Source of the DNA: Methylococcaceae bacterium
Lineage (GTDB): Bacteria > Pseudomonadota > Gammaproteobacteria > Methylococcales > Methylomonadaceae
Direction: 5' to 3'
NCBI GenBank assembly: GCA_013141375.1
Contig: JABFRC010000148.1
Coordinates: 1-35,760 of the forward strand
DNA: 35,760 bases
Positions within the stretch are counted from its first letter, which is position 1. Every line of letters begins with the position of its first letter. This document shows positions 17,884 through 25,023 of the stretch, piece by piece. The notes under the pieces are model-generated. The model was not told the origin of the DNA and searched no databases. It saw only the letters and a list, made by a program, of their open reading frames with translations. The position numbers were made by a program, and so were the translations under genes.

Positions 17884-18980
17884 GTCTATCAATTCGCGAT
17901 GCTCGCTTAGCCGATCTGGAGGCCTTAGTGGTGCTGGAAAATGCCAGTTTTGATACTGACCGATTAAGTCGGCGCAGTTTTAAACATTGGCTGACGAACG
18001 AGCATCGCGCCTTGCTGGTTGCTGAAGTGGAAAATGTCATCGCCGGTTATATCCTGATCATTTATCACCCCGGCACACGGCTGGCGCGTATTTATTCACT
18101 GGCTGTCAGTCAACAGTCGCGTGGCTTGGGTGTTGCCAAAGCGTTGATGTCTGCCGGTGAACAAGCCGCACGAGAAGATGGACGGCTGTATCTGCGTTTG
18201 GAAGTGAGTGTCGATAATTCGCCCGCCATTAAGTTATACGAAACGCTGGGTTTTCAAAAATTCGGTATCTACCGTGATTATTATGAAGACCACAAAGATG
18301 CCTTACGTTACCAAAAACGCATTCGGCGTTATCCCGATACCCTGCAACATCGCTCAGTCTATTGGTTAAGACAAACTACACCTTTTACCTGCGGTCCGGC
18401 TTCGCTGATGATGGCCATGCACGGACTCAATCGAGCCTATCAACCCTCACAAGAAGAAGAGATCAACTTGTGGCGTGAGGCTACCACTATTTTTATGACA
18501 TCAGGGCATGGCGGTTGCCATCCGATCGGGCTGGCGCTGTCGGCAAAACGTCGACAATTTGCCGTCGAGGTCTGGATCAATCAGACAGGTACTTTGTTTA
18601 TCGACGGTGTTCGCAATGAAGATAACAAACGCATTGTTGAGTTGGTTGATGACAGCTTTAAACGACAGGCAACTGAGCAGGACATTGATGTTCACTACAG
18701 CAATATCTCTCAGGATGATTTGATTGCTGCGTTTAAAGCCGGCGCTATTCCCTTAGTGCTGATCAGCACTTTCAGAATGGATCGCAAAAAAGCGCCGCAC
18801 TGGGTGGTAATGAGCGGGTTTGATGATGATTGCTTATATATGCATGATCCTGATCCCGAAGAGGGGCGTCAAAACGAGCTAGATTGCCAATTTATCCCGA
18901 TTGCCAGGGAAGACTTCGACAGAATGTCTTGCTTTGGGAAAACCAGGTTAAGGACGGCAGTGATTGTTAGTAAGCCATAA
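17880..18980 (+). CDS. GNAT acetyltransferase fused to a C39-like cysteine peptidase
   Basis: A 366-residue two-domain protein. Residues 1-150 are a RimI-like GNAT domain with the acetyl-CoA loop QSRGLGVA (79-86) and the NSPAIKLYETLGF segment (113-125). Residues 155-366 are a C39-like papain-fold peptidase with Q165, C171 (TPFTCGPAS), H307 (APHWVV) and an Asp in HDPDPE (323 or 325). The start is TTG at 17880, backed by GGAG 7 nt upstream and the family-like N-terminus; it overlaps the DUF2817 gene by 4 nt, so the two are coupled. A predicted role is to acetylate and cleave a peptide or tag made by the divergent RimK-like ligase. No export ATPase is present, so it is not a bacteriocin exporter. 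Confidence 0.87.
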   Translation: MSLSIRDARLADLEALVVLENASFDTDRLSRRSFKHWLTNEHRALLVAEVENVIAGYILIIYHPGTRLARIYSLAVSQQSRGLGVAKALMSAGEQAAREDGRLYLRLEVSVDNSPAIKLYETLGFQKFGIYRDYYEDHKDALRYQKRIRRYPDTLQHRSVYWLRQTTPFTCGPASLMMAMHGLNRAYQPSQEEEINLWREATTIFMTSGHGGCHPIGLALSAKRRQFAVEVWINQTGTLFIDGVRNEDNKRIVELVDDSFKRQATEQDIDVHYSNISQDDLIAAFKAGAIPLVLISTFRMDRKKAPHWVVMSGFDDDCLYMHDPDPEEGRQNELDCQFIPIAREDFDRMSCFGKTRLRTAVIVSKP

Positions 18981-19184
18981 AATAAACGTGGCGTTGTATA
19001 CGAGTAAACACCATCAGGTTTTATACAACTCACAGTTAACTTAACACCGTTGGCGGTAGGTATTTGAAGGTTCATATCCTATACTACGCGGCAATTCGTA
19101 ACTTATAAGAGATCGAAATTTAATGATTCATTTATGCTTCAAACCTACTCCGGACAGCGCAGCGTTTCGAGGTTGTAAATAATT

Positions 19185-19781
19185 ATGGAAGAATTATTTA
19201 TTGGCTGGCTTAAGGAATATGGCTATGTGATTTTATTCCTATGGAGCATATTGGAAGGAGAAATGGGCCTGATCATGGGCGGCATCATGTCGCACACCGG
19301 CGATATGCAGGTTTTCATGACCATATTTGTGGCGGGGCTAGGTGGTTTTGCAGGCGACCAAATCTATTTTTACATCGGTCGATTTAACAAGGGGTTTATC
19401 CAGCGCAAGCTGCATACACAACGGCGTAAGTTTGCGATAGCGCATTTGCTGTTAAGAAAATATGGCTGGCCGATTATTTTTATGCAGCGCTATATGTATG
19501 GTCTGCGTACTGTCATTCCGATGTCGATTGGTATCACCAAGTATTCCGGCAAAAAATTTGCGTTTATTAACTTGATGAGTGCCTGGGTCTGGGCCACGGT
19601 GACGGTGACACCTGCTTATATTTATGGAGCGGAGATATTAGGATTATTGGCGTATGCAAAAGAGCATTGGTACTTTGCGCTGCCCATAGCCGGAGGATTT
19701 TTATTCGGCGTGATTACTTATTTTCGTAAGCTAGAACAGCATTTCTTACAGAAAAGAAATGGTCGTAATTCAAAAAGCTGA
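19185..19781 (+). CDS. DedA family membrane protein
   Basis: A 198-residue integral membrane protein of the DedA/VTT superfamily. Signature residues are E24 and E26 (LEGEMG), D58 (GDQIYFYIGR) and R102 and R108 (QRYMYGLRTVIP), which correspond to the conserved acidic and arginine residues of the family. DedA proteins are proton-motive-force-dependent transporters or lipid flippases, with some flipping undecaprenyl phosphate or phosphatidylethanolamine. The substrate cannot be told here. A GAGG lies 12 nt before the ATG. The 204-nt gap upstream shows no gene. A strong hairpin follows the stop, shared with the convergent diiron candidate. Confidence 0.88.
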   Translation: MEELFIGWLKEYGYVILFLWSILEGEMGLIMGGIMSHTGDMQVFMTIFVAGLGGFAGDQIYFYIGRFNKGFIQRKLHTQRRKFAIAHLLLRKYGWPIIFMQRYMYGLRTVIPMSIGITKYSGKKFAFINLMSAWVWATVTVTPAYIYGAEILGLLAYAKEHWYFALPIAGGFLFGVITYFRKLEQHFLQKRNGRNSKS

Positions 19782-19788
19782 TCATCTG

Positions 19789-19821
19789 AATCATCCGGCA
19801 AGTGTAACTTGCCGGATGATT
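19789..19821. terminator. Hairpin between convergent dedA-like and ferritin-like genes
   Basis: A perfect 15-bp stem (19789-19803 with 19807-19821) with a GTA loop sits exactly between two convergent stop codons, 7 nt and 8 nt from them. The flanking T run is short (ATT then TATC), so it is a strong hairpin but a less canonical terminator. Confidence 0.7.
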
Positions 19822-19829
19822 TATCAATC

Positions 19830-20723
19830 TTAAGCTTTACAGTAAGAAGGGATCCAGCTCCTTTCTACCATGTAATCAGGTACTTCATTAAAATCAAAAG
19901 CTTCGCCGTCTTTAATCATCTGGTCAATGTCGAACAGGATGCCCACTTCAGGGATATCGGCAAAGAACAGCTTATAAAAGGGTTTGACTAACATTTTCGA
20001 TACTTTGATGCCCACAGGTCCGATGAAATTACGTCGTTGGCCAACATGGGCGATTTCATCGATGGTGATTTCATCCAGCAACTCTTTTAAGCGAATACGC
20101 ACTTCCGGTTCATCTACCAGTAGTTCATCAATCAGTCTGTCCAGATAGAAATAGTAAGTTACGCCCATCAGTTCGGTAACAAATGCCGGTGAGTCCATCA
20201 AAAAACCCGGTACTTTTGGAAACTGTTCATAAATCCACTCTTTGCCAGGGCTAAGCGGCACCCATTCCACTTTTTCTAGTCCACAAGTGCGCAGCATCTC
20301 GTCAAACAAGCGCCAATGACAAAATTCTTCGGCCAAATGTACCCGACTGATTTTATCTTCCACGGTATGCGAATTGGCCATATTGGGCACAACATCCCAG
20401 GCGCCTTTGATGCCGACCCATTCATGACGGGCAAATTTGTACATGCCGGTCAACATCAGGGTGATTTTATCCAGAGATTGAGGATCGTCCTTCATATCAA
20501 CGCAATTGCGGTAAAACGCATCAGGATCGGCAAGTGGCGTCCGTAAGCTGACAGGATTTGCTTTAAAGTGGGCCAATTTAGCCCGCTTCTTGGCCAAATC
20601 TTTATTGTCTTCGAATAACTGACCGCCGTGTTGCTGAGTAAATTCCCAGTAATTCTCGAAATTATCTTGTCTTTGCTGTTTGCTGGCAGGTGAAAAAACA
20701 GACAAAAATTTAGCTGACCCCAT
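19830..20723 (-). CDS. Ferritin-like diiron protein of unknown function
   Basis: A 297-residue all-helical protein whose acidic and His residues fit a ferritin-like diiron site. Counted from the chosen start they are E101 (HEW), E133 with H136 (EEFCHW), E184 (VTELMG) and E223 with H226 (DEIAHV), giving two ExxH motifs and two further Glu. Such sites occur in oxidases, oxygenases and N-oxygenases; the substrate is unknown. There is no signal peptide. The start at 20723 (MGSAKFL) has a strong ribosome-binding site, GAAGGGAG, 7 nt upstream; an earlier ATG at 20756 would add eleven residues ahead of that site and is less likely. It shares a terminator region with dedA. It is not a recognised ferritin, bacterioferritin or ribonucleotide reductase by motif. 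Confidence 0.7.
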   Translation of the reverse strand: MGSAKFLSVFSPASKQQRQDNFENYWEFTQQHGGQLFEDNKDLAKKRAKLAHFKANPVSLRTPLADPDAFYRNCVDMKDDPQSLDKITLMLTGMYKFARHEWVGIKGAWDVVPNMANSHTVEDKISRVHLAEEFCHWRLFDEMLRTCGLEKVEWVPLSPGKEWIYEQFPKVPGFLMDSPAFVTELMGVTYYFYLDRLIDELLVDEPEVRIRLKELLDEITIDEIAHVGQRRNFIGPVGIKVSKMLVKPFYKLFFADIPEVGILFDIDQMIKDGEAFDFNEVPDYMVERSWIPSYCKA

Positions 20724-20872
20724 AACGCCACTCCCTTCATTTAAATTAGGCGGCATAGTACTTCAAATCAGATATTTAGTACGTTTAATTAATTAACAGA
20801 TGTGAAGCGGCGACAGTGCGAGGCGTAATGTTTTGGCGAAAGCTTTGAGGGGCGCGGTGAAAACTTTAAAAA

Positions 20873-20959
20873 ACCACGAAGAATTCAAGCTTTAGATTGA
20901 GTCTTGGTGCCTTCGCGTTCTTCGTGGTGAATAGGCTTGGCACTATTCGCCACGAAGAG
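20873..20959. repeat. CCACGAAGA repeat cluster in an intergenic gap
   Basis: Three copies of a CCACGAAGA-type element occur within 87 bp: direct at 20873-20883, inverted at 20918-20928 and direct at 20950-20959. The first two pair as an 11-bp stem (ACCACGAAGAA with TTCTTCGTGGT). A similar CTTCGTG motif is common as a dispersed intergenic repeat in many bacteria. The 211-nt gap between two minus-strand genes holds no other feature. Confidence 0.55.
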
Positions 20960-20967
20960 GCTGACGA

Positions 20968-21354
20968 TTAGTTCTTGGTGAAATAGTAATAGCCGCCAAA
21001 TTTTCCTTTCAGCGTCATATTCTTATCGTCTTTTTCTACTAAGGAAAAGTAGTCAAAGCGGCTATTTCCGACCAGAGCAATTTTCAATTTGCCCTCTTCT
21101 ACGTCGTAATTAACCGGCGGTTGGTCGAAGTATTTTCCTTCGCGTGGAATATGTAATATTGTGAGTTTTCCACCTTTAAAAACCCAAGTATCTTCACGAG
21201 TGACAGGATCTTTATCGGTTAAAGTATTTTTGCTGTATTGAAGTTTCCAGCTGCCTTCAACTTCTTCTTTGGATTGCAGATCAACATCAGCAAACGCTGT
21301 GCCGGCAACCGTGGACAGTAACAATAATGCAGCTGCAAGATTTATTTTTTTCAT
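20968..21354 (-). CDS. Small secreted lipocalin-like hypothetical protein
   Basis: A 128-residue protein with a clear signal peptide (basic KK, hydrophobic core, cleavage near A22, TAFA before DVD). The mature part is beta-strand rich: EGSWKL, TWVFKGGKLTI, GKLKIAL and MTLKGKFGGYYYF alternate with turns, like a small lipocalin or a 'lipocalin-like' domain. It may be periplasmic and bind a small hydrophobic molecule, which is inference only. AGGAAGG stands just before the ATG. No close partner gene can be named; upstream is a 224-nt gap before a divergent PLP enzyme. Confidence 0.65.
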   Translation of the reverse strand: MKKINLAAALLLLSTVAGTAFADVDLQSKEEVEGSWKLQYSKNTLTDKDPVTREDTWVFKGGKLTILHIPREGKYFDQPPVNYDVEEGKLKIALVGNSRFDYFSLVEKDDKNMTLKGKFGGYYYFTKN

Positions 21355-21578
21355 GTTCCTTCCTAAATATGTGGAAAAGTGAGCGTCATGCTTGGCTTAC
21401 TTGAGTTGGATAAAAAGGCATCAAAAATTTGAAGACAACGATCCAAAAACAACCGGAACACAGCAAATTAAGAGTTTTGCAGAGGTTTTGGCCTCAGGTC
21501 GATTATGCGCCGTTACTGGCTGGACAAATAGTCTTTTATTGTGAATAGTCGGCATTCTAATCAGTTAAATAGTTACTT

Positions 21579-22505
21579 ATGCCAATGGCAAACCCTTCAA
21601 TAAAACCTGAACTACTCGCCTTGCAAAGTCTTTTTAGCCCATTAACACTGAGTAAAATTACGCTGCCGCTGCTGGAACAACAGCAAATAGACTTATGGCT
21701 AAAACGTGATGATTTGCTCCATCCGGTTGTTTCCGGCAATAAATGGCGCAAGCTGAAGTATTTGCTGAATGATGTCCTGTCGATTGGTGCAGATACCGTA
21801 ATCAGTATGGGCGGAGCTTATTCGAATCATCTGCATGCGCTGGCATTCGTTGGACAGAGATTGGGCTTGAAAACGATCGGATTGATTCGTAGCGAACCGG
21901 GGCTTGAATTGACGCCGACATTATTGGATGTCCAGCAGTGGGGGATGGAACTACGCTATGTTTCCCGCTCGGAATATCGCTTGTTACGGCAATATCGCGA
22001 CTGGCAATCACTACCTGGCATTAAGCCGGGACAATATTGGATTCCCGAGGGTGGGGCGCAATCGCTTGCATTGCAGGGCGTGGCGGAACTAGCGGCTGAA
22101 ATCACTATACCTTATGACCTGCTTTGCCTACCTTGCGGCACGGCAACGACCTTGGCCGGGCTGGTGAATGCTGTGCCATCACAAGTGTCTGTGCTTGGCT
22201 TTGCGGCCTTGAAAAATGCCGGTTTCTTAAGTGATGATGTGAAAGCCGTGTTGCCGGAGCAACGCAATAATTGGCAGATCAACCTGGACTACCATTTTGG
22301 CGGATTTGCGAAGACCAGTGCCGAGTTGATGGCGTTTATCGACAGCTTCGAGCAACAAACCGCTATAGAGTTGGATCCGGTCTACACCGGAAAGATGATG
22401 TTTGCGATATGTGATTTAATCGACAAACAGCAGATCAAGCCAGGTCAACGTATCATTGCACTTCATACCGGCGGCTTGCAGGGTAAACGCGGTTTTATCC
22501 TGTGA
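21579..22505 (+). CDS. PLP enzyme of the ACC deaminase/D-cysteine desulfhydrase family
   Basis: A 308-residue fold-type II PLP enzyme. The Schiff-base lysine is K55 (SGNKWRKLK), S82-N83-H84 (GGAYSNHLHA) form the substrate loop, CGTATTLAG binds the cofactor phosphate, and PVYTGKM holds the conserved Tyr near the ring. The family contains 1-aminocyclopropane-1-carboxylate deaminase, D-cysteine desulfhydrase and L-cysteate lyase-like enzymes, and sequence alone cannot choose. No strong ribosome-binding site is seen; the ATG at 21585 is an alternative. Its 3' end overlaps the convergent pgpA by 11 bp. Confidence 0.85.
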   Translation: MPMANPSIKPELLALQSLFSPLTLSKITLPLLEQQQIDLWLKRDDLLHPVVSGNKWRKLKYLLNDVLSIGADTVISMGGAYSNHLHALAFVGQRLGLKTIGLIRSEPGLELTPTLLDVQQWGMELRYVSRSEYRLLRQYRDWQSLPGIKPGQYWIPEGGAQSLALQGVAELAAEITIPYDLLCLPCGTATTLAGLVNAVPSQVSVLGFAALKNAGFLSDDVKAVLPEQRNNWQINLDYHFGGFAKTSAELMAFIDSFEQQTAIELDPVYTGKMMFAICDLIDKQQIKPGQRIIALHTGGLQGKRGFIL

Positions 22506-23010
22506 AGTAGCCTTGCCAAAGCAGCAACAATACTCCCGCGAAAATTGCGGCCAATACATCATCAAGCATAATTCCCAAGCCACCGTGAATTTTGCGATCA
22601 ATCCAGCGAATGGGCCAGGGTTTGATGATATCAAACAACCTGAACAGCACAAAGCCGATGACGGTCGCTTGCCAGCTGAAGGGGACAAACCACAGGGTGA
22701 TTAATAAACCGGCGATTTCATCCCATACGATGCCGCCAAAATCATGCTCCCCCAGTTTTTCAGCGGCCAGCCCGCAGATCGGGATGCCGACCAAGGTAAT
22801 CAGTAGCGTGATGACGCTGTAGACAATAAGGCTGTTGGCTTGAGCCAAAGCCAAATAAATGGGCACTGCGGCCAAGGTGCCAAAAGTGCCGGGAGCTTTT
22901 TTGGCAAGGCCGGAACCAAAACCGAAGGCCAGAAATAATATCGGATCGGAGACTATCTGCTTGGGCGTTAGTTGGTTTTTACCCAAGCGGGTGTTAAGAA
23001 AAATGCTCAA
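22495..23010 (-). CDS. pgpA: Phosphatidylglycerophosphatase A
   Basis: PgpA removes the phosphate from phosphatidylglycerophosphate to make phosphatidylglycerol in the inner membrane. At 171 residues it has the family length. It carries the acid-phosphatase-like motifs KKAPGTFGTLAAVP (37-50) and WDEIAG (96-101), and the late LDDVLAA (148-154), with several membrane spans. It is the last gene of the nrdR-to-pgpA operon, overlapping thiL by 17 nt, a pairing seen in many gammaproteobacteria. It overlaps the convergent PLP gene by 11 bp. Confidence 0.95.
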   Translation of the reverse strand: MSIFLNTRLGKNQLTPKQIVSDPILFLAFGFGSGLAKKAPGTFGTLAAVPIYLALAQANSLIVYSVITLLITLVGIPICGLAAEKLGEHDFGGIVWDEIAGLLITLWFVPFSWQATVIGFVLFRLFDIIKPWPIRWIDRKIHGGLGIMLDDVLAAIFAGVLLLLWQGYFTG

Positions 23011-23929
23011 AGCCTTTGACCTCCAAAAACTCTATGATGCCTGACTTATTCAACCGCAAGCCCGGTTCGGATTCAATCACGCCAATCTTTACGCAATCAA
23101 TGGTTAATTGCCCGATATGATCAGGGCTGACGGTAAAGCAAAGCTGGTAATCATCCCCCGCCACCAGCGGCATGCGCCAGTCACCGGTTTCTTCAATATA
23201 GGTTTGAACTGCATCGGACAGTGGCAATGCCTGCCAGTAGATACAGGCACCTACCTGGCTTTGTTTCAGAATATGCCCCAGATCACTGGTGAGACCATCT
23301 GAAATATCAATGCAGGCATTGGCGCATTCTCTAATCGCCAAACCGGCGTCAATTTGCGGTTCCGGTTTATTGAACTGCCGTAAGGCTGGTTCGGGATCAG
23401 CACAGCCATAACCCTCGTTTATTTTTAAGCCAAGTCCTGCATCGCCGATGGGGCCGGTCAGGCAGATGAAGTCGCCGACTTTTGCGGCAGAACGGCGTAA
23501 GGCTTGACCTTGCGGCACAACGCCCAAGGCCTGGACGGTTAATGTCAGTGGGCCGGAAGTCGTATCGCCGCCAACCAGATCTACTTCATAGCGTTCTGCC
23601 AAGTCCATAAACCCTTTAGCAAAGGCACTTAGCCAGGGTTCATTTACGTTAGGTATCGTCAGCGCCAGTAACACGGATACCGGTTTGGCACCCATGCTGG
23701 CCAGATCACTCAAATTGACTGTCAGTAATTTATGCCCGAGTTGCTCCGGATCGGTATCCGCAAAAAAGTGGACGTTTTCCACCATGGTATCGGTGGTAAT
23801 CGCCAACTCATGTCCGGCGGGTATTGACAGTAAGGCGCAATCATCGCCAACGCCCAGACGGGTACAGGCATTTCGTGATTTTTTCTGGGTAAAAAAACGC
23901 TGTATTAAAGAGAACTCGGAAAGGGACAC
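22994..23929 (-). CDS. thiL: Thiamine-monophosphate kinase
   Basis: ThiL phosphorylates thiamine monophosphate to the active diphosphate. It is PurM-like. Motifs are GVGDDCA near residue 26, VNLSDLASMGA, VGGDTTSG and DISDGL, all Mg-ATP or substrate elements. I prefer the GTG at 23929 (giving MSLSEFSLI, 311 residues, like E. coli MACGEFSLI), since an AGG lies 8 nt upstream; an ATG at 23947 would add six residues. The gene is linked to nusB and pgpA as in E. coli. A 64-nt gap before it contains an imperfect hairpin, not a clear terminator. Confidence 0.95.
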   Translation of the reverse strand: MSLSEFSLIQRFFTQKKSRNACTRLGVGDDCALLSIPAGHELAITTDTMVENVHFFADTDPEQLGHKLLTVNLSDLASMGAKPVSVLLALTIPNVNEPWLSAFAKGFMDLAERYEVDLVGGDTTSGPLTLTVQALGVVPQGQALRRSAAKVGDFICLTGPIGDAGLGLKINEGYGCADPEPALRQFNKPEPQIDAGLAIRECANACIDISDGLTSDLGHILKQSQVGACIYWQALPLSDAVQTYIEETGDWRMPLVAGDDYQLCFTVSPDHIGQLTIDCVKIGVIESEPGLRLNKSGIIEFLEVKGFEHFS

Positions 23930-24011
23930 AATGACTACCTGATGCACACAGTTTTTATAGCGGAAGGCGGGATAAGCAGGATATGCCGAGGCACATCCTG
24001 CGAGTTTCAGG

Positions 24012-24452
24012 CTATTTTTTGCCGGCTAGTTTGGCTTGAATTTCGACTGTTCGCTTTTGTTGTGCGACTTTATCCAAAATACCGTTAATGTATTTATGGC
24101 TGCCATCGGCACCAAAATCTTTGGCTAGATTGATGCTTTCATTTAGCACCACACGGTAAGGCATATCCAATCGCAGTAGCAATTCATAGGCTCCGATCCT
24201 TAAAATGGCCCGTTCAACCGGATCAACTGCCTCTACCGGACGATCGACAAATTCGGCCAAGGCGTCGTCGATGGCTCCCAGGTTTTTCGGGATGCCATAA
24301 AAAAGCTCAATAAAATAGCTTTTTTGCACGTCTTTGAGGCGCTGTTCTTCCAGAAATTGGCGTTCAATTTCGCTCAAATTCTGGCCGGTCATTTGCCATT
24401 GATACAACGCCTGAACGGCTACCCGGCGGGCATTGGTGCGTGCTGAACTCAT
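24012..24452 (-). CDS. nusB: Transcription antitermination factor NusB
   Basis: NusB, with NusE (ribosomal protein S10), binds boxA RNA for rRNA antitermination. The 146-residue all-helical protein starts with the typical RTNARRVAVQALYQWQM and has the late IGAYELL and VVLNESINLAKDFG segments. Its ATG overlaps the ribH stop by one base (TAATG), so the two are translationally coupled. Within the riboflavin operon this is the standard ribH-nusB-thiL order. Confidence 0.97.
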   Translation of the reverse strand: MSSARTNARRVAVQALYQWQMTGQNLSEIERQFLEEQRLKDVQKSYFIELFYGIPKNLGAIDDALAEFVDRPVEAVDPVERAILRIGAYELLLRLDMPYRVVLNESINLAKDFGADGSHKYINGILDKVAQQKRTVEIQAKLAGKK

Positions 24453-24928
24453 TAAATTTCCAGGTTTTTGAATAGGCTTACAGTTTCGATGGCTGATAAG
24501 GCTGCTTCTGCGCCTTTATTGCCTGCTTTGGTGCCGGCACGTTCTATGGCTTGCTCAATACTGTCAACAGTCAATACGCCAAAGCTGACCGGAATGCTGT
24601 ATTGCAAGGAAACTTGCGCCAAGCCTTTAACGCATTCACCGGCTACATATTCAAAATGCGGTGTGCCGCCACGGATTACCGCGCCGAGTGCGATGATGGC
24701 GTCATATTTTTTGCTTGCCGCTATACGTTGCACGACGATTGGCAATTCGAATGCACCTGGTGCTTTCACTAAATGGATGTCATCTCTTTTGGCGCCGTGA
24801 CGAACTAAAGCGTCAATGGCGCCGGCTTCCAGCTGCTCGACGATGAAGCTGTTGAAGCGGGAGGCAACGAGGCAGAATTTAGCCCCTTGTGCGTTAAAAA
24901 TGCCTTCATAGGTTTTGATGTCTGACAT
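24452..24928 (-). CDS. ribH: 6,7-dimethyl-8-ribityllumazine synthase
   Basis: RibH condenses the ribityl pyrimidine with 3,4-dihydroxy-2-butanone 4-phosphate to give the lumazine precursor of riboflavin. It is 158 residues, the normal length, and self-assembles into a shell. Landmarks are SRFN (23-26), PGAFELP (57-63) and the catalytic H91 in GGTPHFEYV. It lies 81 nt after ribBA, with a hairpin in that gap, and overlaps nusB by one base. Confidence 0.97.
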   Translation of the reverse strand: MSDIKTYEGIFNAQGAKFCLVASRFNSFIVEQLEAGAIDALVRHGAKRDDIHLVKAPGAFELPIVVQRIAASKKYDAIIALGAVIRGGTPHFEYVAGECVKGLAQVSLQYSIPVSFGVLTVDSIEQAIERAGTKAGNKGAEAALSAIETVSLFKNLEI

Positions 24929-24983
24929 GTGATTTCTCTTTTTGTGGAATTGGATTTGGCGAATTACGCATTCACTATTTTAA

Positions 24984-25023
24984 AGCACGTTGGGTTCATC
25001 GTGATGTTTTTAACCAACGTGCT
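24984..25023 (-). terminator. Hairpin between ribBA and ribH
   Basis: A perfect 10-bp stem (AGCACGTTGG at 24984-24993 with CCAACGTGCT at 25014-25023) begins inside the last codons of ribBA and includes its stop in the loop. On the minus strand it is followed by TTAAAA, a weak T run. It may be a partial terminator or an mRNA stability element tuning ribH and downstream genes. Confidence 0.4.

Noticed and set aside
19123-19182. Possible 19-codon leader peptide upstream of the DedA gene
   Set aside because: It has only a weak ribosome-binding site and no attenuator-like hairpin or meaningful codon run.
23976-24001. Hairpin between nusB and thiL (GCAGGAT with ATCCTGC)
   Set aside because: The stem is short and imperfect inside, with no T run on the minus strand; not called as a terminator.
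24468-24800. Open frame of 110 codons on the plus strand
   Set aside because: It is antisense to ribH, whose active-site residues are intact.
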